From NCBI GenBank assembly GCA_963812415.1, contig CAWEVH010000034.1, positions 21,997 to 85,996 of the forward strand: DNA of 64,000 nucleotides, given 5' to 3'. The stretch comes from JACVRW01 sp963812415. GTDB taxonomy: Bacteria > Actinomycetota > Thermoleophilia > Solirubrobacterales > Thermoleophilaceae. Both the position numbers and the translations under genes were made by a program. Below the pieces are notes generated by a model. The model did not search any database. It was not told where the DNA came from and saw only the letters and a list, made by a program, of their open reading frames with translations. Shown in pieces: positions 1-8,206 of the stretch. Numbering within the stretch: position 1 is the stretch's first letter; each line of letters opens with the position of its first letter.

Positions 1-638
1 CCGAGCGCGTAGCCGCGCACCTCGAGCGCGGCGGCCACGTCGACGGCGCGGTCGAGCGCGCCTCCGAGCGCCGCGCGCGCGACCGTGAGCCGCGCGGGCG
101 GGTGCGGCCGGCAGCGCGCCGCGTCGCCCATCCGGGTGGCGTCGCGCGCCAGCACCGGCACCAGCCGGGTGGCGAGCGAGGCGGTGAGCGCCGACCGGAA
201 CGAGATGCGTCGGAACAGCCGCAACAGCTCGTCGGGGTCGACGGCCGCCGACAGCAGGCCGAGTGCCACCACGCACACCACCACGCGCAGGCCGCCGAGC
301 GCGCCCGCGACGGTCGCCTCCAGGGTGACGTCGATCCGGCGGCCGAGCAGCTCGCCACCGCGCACCAGCAGCGTGTCGCCGCCGGCATACACGAGCGGGT
401 TCACGATCGCCACCAGCAGCGCCAGGGGCAGGGCGAACACGAGCGAGCGGCCGATCTCGCGCCCGACCCCGGCCGCCACCCCGGCGAGCACCGTGCCGCC
501 GAGCGCGGCGGCGAGCACCAGCGGATGGCGGTAGAGCGCCCCCACCAGCGCGAGCGAGCAGCAGAAGGCCAGACCCACGCCGGCGCGCGCCGCGTGCAGG
601 GCGCTCGACCGGCTGCGGTAGACGGGGACCAGGCTCAT
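1..638 (-). CDS. ECF transporter T component (CbiQ/EcfT-like), partial
   Basis: The gene runs off the window edge, so its C-terminus is missing. About 212 residues are visible. Hydrophobic helices follow a short basic N-terminus (MSLVPVYRSRSSALHAARAG), and the C-terminal part is amphipathic with FRRISFRSALTASLATRLVP and an Arg-rich stretch, as in EcfT/CbiQ proteins that couple an S component to the ATPases. The ATG overlaps the stop of the preceding DUF4430 gene in an ATGA. It therefore sits in the operon behind the cobalamin riboswitch, so cobalamin or cobalt is the likely substrate (inference). The ATPase and S genes would lie outside the window. Confidence 0.75.
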   Translation of the reverse strand, partial: MSLVPVYRSRSSALHAARAGVGLAFCCSLALVGALYRHPLVLAAALGGTVLAGVAAGVGREIGRSLVFALPLALLVAIVNPLVYAGGDTLLVRGGELLGRRIDVTLEATVAGALGGLRVVVCVVALGLLSAAVDPDELLRLFRRISFRSALTASLATRLVPVLARDATRMGDAARCRPHPPARLTVARAALGGALDRAVDVAAALEVRGYAL

Positions 639-1570
639 GGCGCCTCCTCGAGCGGGAGCTTCTCGATCGCCCCGTCCTCGACTGCCACGGCAAAAGCGTC
701 ACGCAGCCGTCCCTCCCGCAGCGCTCGAACCCCGGCGCTGACGCCGCGCTCGTCGAGCCCGGTCACGAGCCAGAGCAGCTCGTCCTGCCGCGGCGCGAGC
801 GCGAGCACGAGGCCCACCCCCTCCCCCGGCCGCACGATGCGGGCCGGCTCGCCGCGGGCGTCCAGCAGGTCGAGCCGGCTGCCGTCGCGCGTAAAGCGGG
901 CGAACACCCCGCTCTCCGCCGGCCCCTGCTCGAGATCGGCCGCGCCGCGCACGATCCGCGCGGCCGGCCAGCGCGCGACCACGAGGCGAACCACGCTCTC
1001 CGTCCCCGGCGCGCCGAGCGAGGCTCCCGAGGTCGACACCCCCACGGCGCCGAGCCGGTCGCGCGCCGCCTCGCAGGCGCTCGACCGCGAGTCCTCGCAC
1101 TCGACCCGCACGGGCAGGCGCTTGCCCTCCAGCCCGTGCAGGAACGGCTCGGGGAAGGCTCCGACGATCGCGGGCACGCGCATGGTCGCTCCCCAGTCGC
1201 GGCGGTCCCACTGCACGCGGTCGCCGGGCGAGAGCTCGAACTCGGCCGCCCCCACCTCCGCCTCGACGCCGTTCACGAAGTAGAACCAGTCGACCTCTCC
1301 CCCGGCACCGGCGCCCTCGAGCCCGTCGATCGATTGCACGAAGCGTCCGCCGAAGCGCGTCTCGACCTCGAAGCGGGAACGCAGCACGCGCATCACCGTC
1401 TCGTCCTCGCGCACGCTCGCGAGCCTGGCGGCGCCGAGCTCCGAGCGGCCGAAGTCGCGCGTGACGCGCAGCCGGACGCCGTCGCCCTCCTGTTCCTCGC
1501 CCGCGCCGAGGCCGCAGCCGGCAGCGCCGGTTGCGGCGGCCACGCAGAGCAGGGCGAGGATGCGCCTCAC
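635..1570 (-). CDS. Secreted or lipoprotein-like DUF4430-type protein
   Basis: 311 aa. The N-terminus is hydrophobic and ends in ATGAAGCG, which resembles a lipobox with Cys19, so it is probably membrane-anchored. The segment around residues 85-125 (GEVDWFYFVNGVEAEVGAAE, then LSPGDRVQWDRRDWG) is the classic DUF4430 pattern, related to the C-terminal domain of transcobalamin/intrinsic factor. It overlaps its neighbours by 4 bp on both sides (ATGA), so it is translationally coupled between another DUF4430-type gene and the ECF T subunit. A role in capturing a corrinoid outside the membrane is inferred from the family and the riboswitch, not proven. Confidence 0.72.
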   Translation of the reverse strand: MRRILALLCVAAATGAAGCGLGAGEEQEGDGVRLRVTRDFGRSELGAARLASVREDETVMRVLRSRFEVETRFGGRFVQSIDGLEGAGAGGEVDWFYFVNGVEAEVGAAEFELSPGDRVQWDRRDWGATMRVPAIVGAFPEPFLHGLEGKRLPVRVECEDSRSSACEAARDRLGAVGVSTSGASLGAPGTESVVRLVVARWPAARIVRGAADLEQGPAESGVFARFTRDGSRLDLLDARGEPARIVRPGEGVGLVLALAPRQDELLWLVTGLDERGVSAGVRALREGRLRDAFAVAVEDGAIEKLPLEEAP

Positions 1571-2277
1571 GGCACCTCGACCCGCTCGGCGAAGGACCGG
1601 ACGAGGCCGTCCTTGGTGGCGGTCACCCGATGCGCGCCCGGCGAGGCCGCAAGCCGCACGCGCCCGTCCGCGGCCGTGACTGCGGTCGCGCTGCCGGCCC
1701 GCACGGTCGCGCCCTCGATGGCGACCCCGCGACCCTCATCGTCATAGCCGCGCACCGTGGCCACGAACCCGCCCGGCTCCGGGTCGAGGCGCAGCTCGAG
1801 CGTGCGCTGGCAGCCGCCGCCGAGAAGCCGGCAGAAGAACCAGGTGACCCGCTGCCCGGCGCGCAGCCGCCCGCGCCCGAACGGCCCGGAGGGGTCGGCG
1901 GCGCCCGTGGTGGCGCCGCGCCGGCCGACCTTGTAGACCCAGCCGTTCTGGCCCCGGTTTCGATCGGACCGGATCGCCTCGACGAACAGCCCCGCGCCGT
2001 CCCGCGGACGCCGCGTGCAGGCGCCGAAGTCGCGGATCCGCAGGCGGCCCGGCTTGCTGCGGACCAGCGCCGCCAGCGCCGTGCCGTCCCCGGCCGCGCA
2101 GCGGCGCCGGCCGGCGCGCACCAGCACGCCGGCCGTCGACACGCGCTTCGTCAGCGTCTCCCCGCTCCGGAACACCACCAGCTGCTCGATCACGGGGGCC
2201 CTCGCCTCCGCGGCGGCGGAGGGCAGCGCGAGCGCCGTCAGCGCGAGCCCGGCGGCGAGGAGCGCGCGCACCCTCAC
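1567..2277 (-). CDS. Secreted DUF4430-type protein with C-terminal carboxypeptidase-regulatory-like domain
   Basis: 236 aa with a clear signal peptide (MRVRALLAAGLALTALALPS, cleavage near AEA-RA). The middle reads NGWVYKVGRRG followed by LRAGQRVTWFFCRL, the DUF4430 layout. The last 80 residues (VATVRGYDDEGRGVAIEGAT to RVTATKDGLVRSFAERVEVP) look like a transthyretin/CarboxypepD_reg-type beta sandwich. It contains four Cys residues, so disulfides are possible. It is coupled by ATGA overlaps to both flanking genes of the riboswitch operon. Confidence 0.7.
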   Translation of the reverse strand: MRVRALLAAGLALTALALPSAAAEARAPVIEQLVVFRSGETLTKRVSTAGVLVRAGRRRCAAGDGTALAALVRSKPGRLRIRDFGACTRRPRDGAGLFVEAIRSDRNRGQNGWVYKVGRRGATTGAADPSGPFGRGRLRAGQRVTWFFCRLLGGGCQRTLELRLDPEPGGFVATVRGYDDEGRGVAIEGATVRAGSATAVTAADGRVRLAASPGAHRVTATKDGLVRSFAERVEVP

Positions 2278-3689
2278 GGCGAGGGCGCCACCGCGTCGAT
2301 CTCCACCGGCCCCTTGCCGAGCGAGCGCAGGCGGAGGGAGTGGCTACCGGCCTCGAGCGTCCTCGACACCCAGAGCACGCTCCGGTGGCCCGAGCGTCCG
2401 CGCGCGCGTACGACGCTGCTCTCGCCGTCGACCGTGACCCGCAGGCGGCCGCCGCGCGGCAGCCTGCGGCCGATCAGCGCGACCTGGGTGCCGTCGAAGC
2501 GCAGGCGGGCGGTGGCGCCGGGGCGGGCCGCTCGCATCACGGTCCGGCCCCACGCCTCCTGGGCCCTGACCCGCTTCCACGCGCGCGAGAAGCTGAGCAG
2601 CCGGCGGTCGCGGTCGTCGATCGGCATCATCACCGGGTTGGTCACGATCGTTGCGGTGTTGAGCGCCCGGTCCGTCGCACTGATCCGGAACCGGTAGGCG
2701 GCCCCGCGATCGCCCCGGAAGTGCACCCCGCTGACCGGCGCCTTGTCGACGAGCGGCCTCCACTCGGCCTGCGAGGCGGCAGCGCCGGCATGGACCTGGC
2801 TGACCTCGACGGACGAGTGGGCCACGCCGCTGCCAAGGCCGTCCTGGGCGGCCCACGAGACAAGCAGGGTGCGCGAGCGGCTCGCGCTGCTCGCGAGCAC
2901 CCGTCCCGGCAGGTCGGGCTCGCTCGACTCGAACGGGGTCCGCACCACCGGCCCCTCGCGGTCGGTCGAGCTGCACGGAAGCGCGCCGGCCGGGTCGACG
3001 CAGAGCACGACCGCGTTCGAGCGAATCGCGCCGGCCCGCTCGGCCTTCAGCCGATAGATGCCCTCGTCGGCGAACGAGACCGTGGCCACGCCGTCGGCGC
3101 CCGTGACCGCGCCCGCGACGGTCGCGCCCGCCTGCGGCGAGCCGTCCTGGCCGTCGACCGCCTTGAAGCTGACGCTCTCGCCGGTGGTGGCCGAGGCGGG
3201 CCCACTGAGGCGGAGCAGCGGCGAGCTCGCGAAGTCCTCGTAGGCGAACACCACGTCGTCGCCCTGGGCGACGCGCTGGCCGCAGCCGCCGACCTGCGCG
3301 AAGGCCCAGTTCACGAAGAGCGCGAGGTAGTGGCTGCTCGAGTCGATCGAGTCGGGACCGATGCGCAGGAACGGGTAGTAGTCGCTGAAGCTCGAGTCCC
3401 AGCGAGCGTCCCAGACGAAGCCGTTCGCCCGGGCGCCGTCGTCGAGGGCGCCGATGGCGGTGGGACCGGAGGGGGCGCCGACGCTCGAGCCGTCGCAGGT
3501 ACGCGGCTGGCCGTCGGCCGGCGTCGTGACCTGGTGGACGTCGGTCACGACCGGGCCTTCGAAGATCGTGGACGTCGCTCCCTCGACGCGCAGGTTCACG
3601 GTCACTGGCGCGGCGGACGCAGCCGCCGGACAGGCCAGGATGAGCAGGACAAGCGCGCCTCTGATGACGCGACGCGAGCGGTTGGACAT
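2274..3689 (-). CDS. Large secreted DUF4430-type protein, first gene of riboswitch operon
   Basis: 471 aa from the ATG at 3689. I chose this start because AGGAAGGGG lies about 8 nt upstream and a signal peptide follows (RGALVLLILACPAAASA). Residues about 25-170 are DUF4430-like (FVNWAFAQVGGCGQRVAQGD). Next comes an Ig/invasin-like segment (GPASATTGESVSFKAVDGQD). The C-terminal 90 residues resemble secreted beta-sandwich domains that carry VDG and an aromatic-rich 'VLWVSRTLEAGSHSLRLRS' pattern. The riboswitch lies directly upstream. The multi-domain build suggests a cell-surface protein; corrinoid binding is inferred. Confidence 0.7.
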   Translation of the reverse strand: MSNRSRRVIRGALVLLILACPAAASAAPVTVNLRVEGATSTIFEGPVVTDVHQVTTPADGQPRTCDGSSVGAPSGPTAIGALDDGARANGFVWDARWDSSFSDYYPFLRIGPDSIDSSSHYLALFVNWAFAQVGGCGQRVAQGDDVVFAYEDFASSPLLRLSGPASATTGESVSFKAVDGQDGSPQAGATVAGAVTGADGVATVSFADEGIYRLKAERAGAIRSNAVVLCVDPAGALPCSSTDREGPVVRTPFESSEPDLPGRVLASSASRSRTLLVSWAAQDGLGSGVAHSSVEVSQVHAGAAASQAEWRPLVDKAPVSGVHFRGDRGAAYRFRISATDRALNTATIVTNPVMMPIDDRDRRLLSFSRAWKRVRAQEAWGRTVMRAARPGATARLRFDGTQVALIGRRLPRGGRLRVTVDGESSVVRARGRSGHRSVLWVSRTLEAGSHSLRLRSLGKGPVEIDAVAPSP

Positions 3690-3723
3690 GGAGCCACCCC
3701 TTCCTCGAGGGTCGTATGGGCTG

Positions 3724-3875
3724 CGGCCGGAGTCAGGTCTCCTGGCTTTGGGCTCTGCGCCGCGCCTTCCCGGAGAACCGTCGGCTCCCCAGTGGCTCCA
3801 TGCGACGCATCGGCGCCCATTCACAGTGGCGGGACCGCGTCGGCTTCACACCGAACTTCCCTGCACCACCGGCCG
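3724..3875 (-). ncRNA. Cobalamin (AdoCbl) riboswitch
   Basis: Read on the minus strand, the region holds the hallmark B12 box GCCAGGAGACCTG (about 3736-3748). Upstream in the RNA lie GGTGTGAAGCCG, GCGGTCCCGCCACTGTGAA, GAGCCACTG and CGGGAAGG in the conserved order. A perfect 7-bp P1 helix closes it: CGGCCGG at 3875-3869 pairs with CCGGCCG at 3730-3724. It ends about 35 nt before the ATG of the DUF4430 operon, so it can control translation or leader termination. In this family, cobalamin binding turns expression off. Confidence 0.93.
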
Positions 3876-3947
3876 TATGAACGGGCCGCATCCTACCGCC
3901 ACTCATGGGCAAACGCGACCGCCACCGCTACAATCGCCCGCCGACGG

Positions 3948-4020
3948 GCCGCCATCGTCTAGGGGACTAGGACGCCGCCCTCTCACGGCGGAAACCGGGG
4001 TTCGAATCCCCGTGGCGGTA
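3948..4020 (+). tRNA. tRNA-Glu (CTC)
   Basis: 73-nt cloverleaf. The acceptor arm is GCCGCCA paired with TGGCGGT, with discriminator A. The anticodon stem CCGCC/GGCGG encloses the loop CTCTCAC, giving anticodon CTC. The T arm contains GGTTCGAATCC. No CCA is encoded. Mobile-element remnants follow it. Confidence 0.95.
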
Positions 4021-4029
4021 CTGCGCGCG

Positions 4030-4056
4030 CCCGCTCTCTGAGCGGGTTTGCTGCTT
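4030..4056 (+). terminator. Probable rho-independent terminator after tRNA-Glu
   Basis: CCCGCTC and GAGCGGG pair around a 3-nt loop (4030-4046). A T-rich tail, TTTGCTGCTTCT, follows. It starts ten bases after the tRNA 3' end. Confidence 0.7.
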
Positions 4057-4195
4057 CTCAGGGCGCCCGCGGGACAGTGGGCGGGACAAACCGAGCCGCT
4101 CCGCCGCCCAAATCGTCCTCGGGAACGATTCCCTGGCGCGGCCAGGTGCGCGCGAAAAACGGGAGTGCCTGAGATGGCCCCGTCTGACCGCGCCT

Positions 4196-4690
4196 ATGGC
4201 CAACCGGGATCGAAGGCCGCGGCGGGCGCCAGGCCGCGCACAAGCTGCTGCTGGAGCACGAGGAGCGCGACGAGTTGCCGACCTCGAACCGCTTCCTGTT
4301 CTACGAGCTGGTGCAGCTCGGCGTGCTCGACAAGACCAAAACGCGCCAGACCGGCCGCGGCGCCGACCAGGACCTCTCCGACGCCTCGAAGTGGCTGCGC
4401 GACGAGGGCGTCGTGCCGTGGGACTGGATCGTGGACGAGACGCGCAGCCTGACCCAGTGGGCGTACCGCGCGAACGTGGCCGAGTACGTCAGGTCCTCGG
4501 TCTGGGCGGCACGCATCGACTGCTGGGCGGGCGAGCCGCCACCACTGATCATCTGCGAGTCGCGGACCTTCGGGGGCGTCCTCCGCCGCGGACTGGCGGG
4601 CGAGTACCTCTGCCCCGTCACGTCCACCAACGGCCAGGTCGGCGGCTTCCTCCAGCTCGCAGGGCCGCGTCCACCTTCACCCAGATCGGC
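4196..4690 (+). pseudogene. Truncated mobile-element-type hypothetical protein
   Basis: From the ATG at 4196 a reading frame begins (MANRDR) and needs one shift near 4212-4225 to enter a long coherent frame. That frame includes QAAHKLLLEHEERDELPTSN, RFLFYELVQLGVLDKTKT, KWLRDEGVVPWDWIVDETRS and PPLIICESRTFGGVLRRGLA, then LCPVTSTNGQVGGFL. The sequence then breaks off, and the following codons read as nonsense to a stop. I recall similar longer proteins in actinobacterial integrated elements, but no function is known to me. The position directly behind a tRNA gene suggests a decayed insertion. Confidence 0.5.
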
Positions 4691-4804
4691 TCCGATTTCT
4701 GACGGTGCGAGCGAGCATGCGGCCCCTCTGCGTTGCGCATAGAAGTCCTGCAAATGGGCATATTTTCCGCTACCACGTCAGGTGCCGGTCGTACGATCCG
4801 CGGC

Positions 4805-5110
4805 ATGGCAGACAACGAGATGGACATCAACGCGATGCTCGCGAACCTCCAGCGCGCACACGACGACCTGCTGAAGATCGCTGAGCAGGACGAAGCCACC
4901 CCGTTTGACGAAGACACGTGGGAGCAGCGCGCTGAGCAGATCCAGGACCCTGTGGAGCGGCTTCGGTTCCAGGCGAACGTGCTCCAGATGCGGAACAACG
5001 CCCTGACGACCAACCAGATCAACCTGATGATGCGGCGCATCCTCAACCTGGAGGCGGCGGTGCTTGTGCTCGGGCAGCGCGTGGGACAGCTCACGGGCGA
5101 GGCCGACTAG
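4805..5110 (+). CDS. Hypothetical protein, helical/coiled coil
   Basis: 101 aa from the ATG at 4805 (MADNEMDINAMLANLQRAHD). It is acidic and almost wholly helical, with heptad-like Leu/Ile spacing in DDLLKIAEQDE, PVERLRFQANVLQMRN and LEAAVLVLGQRVGQLTGE. It has no signal peptide or membrane segment. It lies in the tRNA-Glu-associated remnant, and the local base composition is less GC-rich than in the neighbours. No family recognised. Confidence 0.55.
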   Translation: MADNEMDINAMLANLQRAHDDLLKIAEQDEATPFDEDTWEQRAEQIQDPVERLRFQANVLQMRNNALTTNQINLMMRRILNLEAAVLVLGQRVGQLTGEAD

Positions 5111-5154
5111 AGCCAGCCGAGCAGCTTCACCGGCGCTGCGCTGCGCAGGAACGG

Positions 5155-5448
5155 CTAGCCCCGCTCAGGCCCGATGACGGCGGCGCTCGCGTCGAAGAAC
5201 CGGGACATTGCCTGCTGGCTGGCCTCTCCGAGGTTCGTCGTGCCGTGCTCCGTCTCCCGCGTGCGACTCCATTTCGCCCAGTGGGTGTAGTGGGCGCCAA
5301 CCGCGTTGTGAGCCAGCCGGTACGCCCGGGCGACCTCGTGCTCGGAGCCTAGTCTGGCCATTATTCGCGCCTCGTACGCCCACACGACGTGGAGGCTCTC
5401 TTTGAGGCGAGGCAGTGCCTGAGCGATGCCCTCGGGGCTCGGCTCCAC
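5155..5448 (-). CDS. Hypothetical protein
   Basis: 97 aa from a GTG start at 5448. It is predicted helical, with conserved-looking aromatic positions (LHVVWAYEARIMARLGSEHE, NAVGAHYTHWAKWSRTRETE). It has no signal peptide. Codon usage is sensible and there is no overlapping stronger frame. It may be cargo of the decayed element behind tRNA-Glu. No function recognised. Confidence 0.45.
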   Translation of the reverse strand: MEPSPEGIAQALPRLKESLHVVWAYEARIMARLGSEHEVARAYRLAHNAVGAHYTHWAKWSRTRETEHGTTNLGEASQQAMSRFFDASAAVIGPERG

Positions 5449-5599
5449 GCCTCCCCCGGCGCCCAGGACGTGCTGAGTTCACCTGCGTATGGCAGGTCAA
5501 CCCAGGACGACCGGGCCCTCCCGGCCTAGCGTCCTGACTTTGTACGCCAGGAGCGACCAAACCCAGGACGTGTGCGCCCTGCCGACCGCAGCGCCCACA

Positions 5600-8002
5600 T
5601 CAGGCTCCTGCGACCGGTTCCGGCTCGGCTTTCGGAGGGGTGGTTGGCGGCGGCTTGTCGTCGAAGTACGCCGACCCCTCGATGCTGATGTGCGGCAGAA
5701 TCCGGTCGAGCCAGCGGGGCAACCAGAGCGTCTTCCTGCCGGCGAGCGTGATCAAGGCGGGCACGAAGAGGCACACCACGAGCGCGTCGATCGCGACCGC
5801 CGTGGCCAGGCCGAGTCCGAACTGCTTGATCGTCGGGTCGCCGTTCAGGACGAAGCTGGCGAACACGCAGAACATGACCGCCGCGGCCGCCCCGATGATC
5901 CGCCCGGAGTAGCCGAGTCCCTCGATTACGGTCGCGCGGGCGCCCTTGCCCTCCTTGAAGTGCTCCTGGATCTGGGTGAGCAGGAAGACCTGGTAGTCGG
6001 TCGAGAGCCCGAACAGGATCGCGAACATGATCAACGGCACGAAGCTGACGACGGGTATTGCCCCGTCGAGTCCGATCAGGCTGATGGCAAAGCCCTCCTG
6101 GAAGACGAGCGTGAGCACGCCGTAGGCCGCGCCGACCGAGATCAGGTTCATCACGGCTGCCTGCGTGGGGATGAGGATCGAGCGGAACCCGATCAGCAGC
6201 ACCAGGAAGCTGAGCGCCGCCACGACCAGGATGACAAGCGGCAGCTTGCTGGTGATCTTGTCGGCGAGGTCGACATAGGCGGCTGTGGTGCCGCCGACGA
6301 AGGCCGTCATGCCCTGGCCCTTGGTCGCTTTCGGGATCGTCGTATCCCGCAGGTCCGAGACCAGGTTCTCGGTATCGAGGTCGGAGGGCGACGTCGTGGG
6401 AATCAGCGTGTAGACCGCCGCGGTCCCTTGCTTGTTGACCAGCGGCTGCGTCACCGACTTGACGCCCTTGGTCTTCTGGAGGTCTGTTCGCAGGGTCTGG
6501 AGGCGCGGGTCGGTTGCCGGCTGCTCGGCCTGCTTCTTCTTGTTGGCGAGCTCGTTGGACTGCTTCTGCGTCTGCTGCTTCGCCTCGTCCTGCGCCTGCT
6601 GCTGCGTCGCGCCCTCGGCCAGTGCTTCCTGCTCGATCTGCTGCTGCTGCTGCTGCAACTGCTTCTCGTTCGAGTTGATCTTGTTGAGGTTCTTCTGATT
6701 CGGCTTCGCGGGCTGGCTGAGCTGGGCGGAGATCAGGAACGGCCCGTTCGTCCCCGCCCCGAAGCCCTCGGTGATCAGGTCGTAGGCCTGGCGTGCGGTC
6801 GTGTCGGTCGGCTCCGCGCCGACGTCCTCCTGCCCCAGACGCAGCGACAGCGTGGGGATCGAAAGCGCCACCAGGATCACCAGCACCGCGATCATCACCG
6901 GCCAGCGGTGATTGCTGATCCCCGTGGCCAACCGCGTCCAGAGCGGGGATTGCTTCTCGGCTGCACGGACCTTGCGGAACGGCAGCGTGAGCGCCGAGAC
7001 GTGCGATCCGACCAGCCCGAACATGGCGGGCAGAAGGGTGAGCGCGGCAAGAATGGCGAAGGCCACTGCGATCGCCGACGTGTAGCCCAGGGTCGTGACC
7101 AGCGGGATGCCGGCGACCACCAGCGCCAGGAGGGAGATCGCGACGGTGCCACCCGCGAACAGGACCGCGCCACCGGCGGTCGCACTCGCGCGCGCTATCG
7201 ACTCGCGCACCTCCATGCCCTCACTGACTTGCGTGCGGTGCTTCGTCACGATGAACAGCGAGTAGTCGATCCCGACGGCGAGCCCGATCATCGTCGCCAG
7301 CGTGGGTGCGGTCGTGGGGATGTCGGCGATGTGGCTGAGCAGCGTCACGACGCTCAGGCCGCACAGCAGGCCGAGCACGGCGGTGAGTATCGGCAGCCCC
7401 ATCGCCACCGCCGAGCCGAAGACGAGCAGCAGGATCAGCATCGCGGCCAGGATCCCGATCTTGTCGCTGGCCCCCGTGTCCGGCTTGGATAGCTCCTGGC
7501 CGACGTAGCCGCCGATCGCAACCTGGAGCCCCGCCTTCTTCGCCGGGTTTGCGGCGTCGAGCACGGCTTGGGACTCGTCCACGGTGATCGAGCCCTGACC
7601 CACGTCGAGCGCTACCGAGATGTAGCCGATCTGCTTGTTCTTGCTGAGCGCACCCGACCCGGCGTCGCTCAAGGGGCTGACGGCGGCCGTCACGTGCGGC
7701 GTCTTCTTGAGCGCGCTCACCGACGAATTGATGGCCTTCGAGTACTTCGAGTCCGTCAGCTTGCCGCTGTCGGTGGCGACGACCAGCGGGTTCGTTCCGT
7801 ACGCCTGGCTCGGGAAGCGGTTGCTCAGAAGGTCGGTCGCGCTCTGGCTCCCAGTGCCGGGCAGGGTCACGTTGTTGGTGGTCAGCGAACCGGCCTGTCC
7901 GGCGACGACAACAAGCGCCACGACCAGAACGGCCCACAGCCCGAGCACCACGAAGTGCCAGCGTGCGCAGGCGTGGCCGAGTCGGTAGAGCAGGCGAGTC
8001 AT
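5600..8002 (-). CDS. MMPL/RND-family membrane transporter
   Basis: 800 aa with the MMPL layout of two repeats. Each repeat has one membrane helix (first LGLWAVLVVALVVVAGQAG), a large extracytoplasmic domain and five clustered helices. AVGIDYSLFIVTKHR and LFGLSTDYQVFLLTQIQEHF are the two family motifs with the charged proton-relay residues. A Q/K-rich coiled coil of about 60 residues is inserted in the second outer domain (NSNEKQLQQQQQQIEQEALA onward). AGGAGG lies 6 nt before the ATG. Members export lipids or drugs; the substrate is not visible here. The divergent neighbour is far away, so it appears monocistronic. Confidence 0.9.
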   Translation of the reverse strand: MTRLLYRLGHACARWHFVVLGLWAVLVVALVVVAGQAGSLTTNNVTLPGTGSQSATDLLSNRFPSQAYGTNPLVVATDSGKLTDSKYSKAINSSVSALKKTPHVTAAVSPLSDAGSGALSKNKQIGYISVALDVGQGSITVDESQAVLDAANPAKKAGLQVAIGGYVGQELSKPDTGASDKIGILAAMLILLLVFGSAVAMGLPILTAVLGLLCGLSVVTLLSHIADIPTTAPTLATMIGLAVGIDYSLFIVTKHRTQVSEGMEVRESIARASATAGGAVLFAGGTVAISLLALVVAGIPLVTTLGYTSAIAVAFAILAALTLLPAMFGLVGSHVSALTLPFRKVRAAEKQSPLWTRLATGISNHRWPVMIAVLVILVALSIPTLSLRLGQEDVGAEPTDTTARQAYDLITEGFGAGTNGPFLISAQLSQPAKPNQKNLNKINSNEKQLQQQQQQIEQEALAEGATQQQAQDEAKQQTQKQSNELANKKKQAEQPATDPRLQTLRTDLQKTKGVKSVTQPLVNKQGTAAVYTLIPTTSPSDLDTENLVSDLRDTTIPKATKGQGMTAFVGGTTAAYVDLADKITSKLPLVILVVAALSFLVLLIGFRSILIPTQAAVMNLISVGAAYGVLTLVFQEGFAISLIGLDGAIPVVSFVPLIMFAILFGLSTDYQVFLLTQIQEHFKEGKGARATVIEGLGYSGRIIGAAAAVMFCVFASFVLNGDPTIKQFGLGLATAVAIDALVVCLFVPALITLAGRKTLWLPRWLDRILPHISIEGSAYFDDKPPPTTPPKAEPEPVAGA

Positions 8003-8206
8003 GCAAACCTCCTAGCGCCGCTGAGGCGAGGCGAGCGAGTGCCACAACCGTATGCCGTGCAAACGAGGCGCGCAAGGCTTTGCGAGACCTGCACCACAGC
8101 TGTCATGAGCGCAATCGTCCGCGTCTCACCGAGCGAAAACAAGAGGGGGACCCCCCGTGTTATCCCTACCGTTTCGCGGGCGCGCGCCGTCCGAAGCCGC
8201 TAGCCG

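Noticed and set aside
102..1283. Long plus-strand open frame opposite the DUF4430 genes
   Set aside because: Arg/Gln/Ala-rich nonsense typical of the antisense of GC-rich genes; the minus strand has signal peptides and domain motifs.
5489..7492. 667-codon plus-strand frame across the MMPL gene
   Set aside because: Shadow of the well-supported MMPL gene, rich in Arg, Asp and Gln with no domain pattern.
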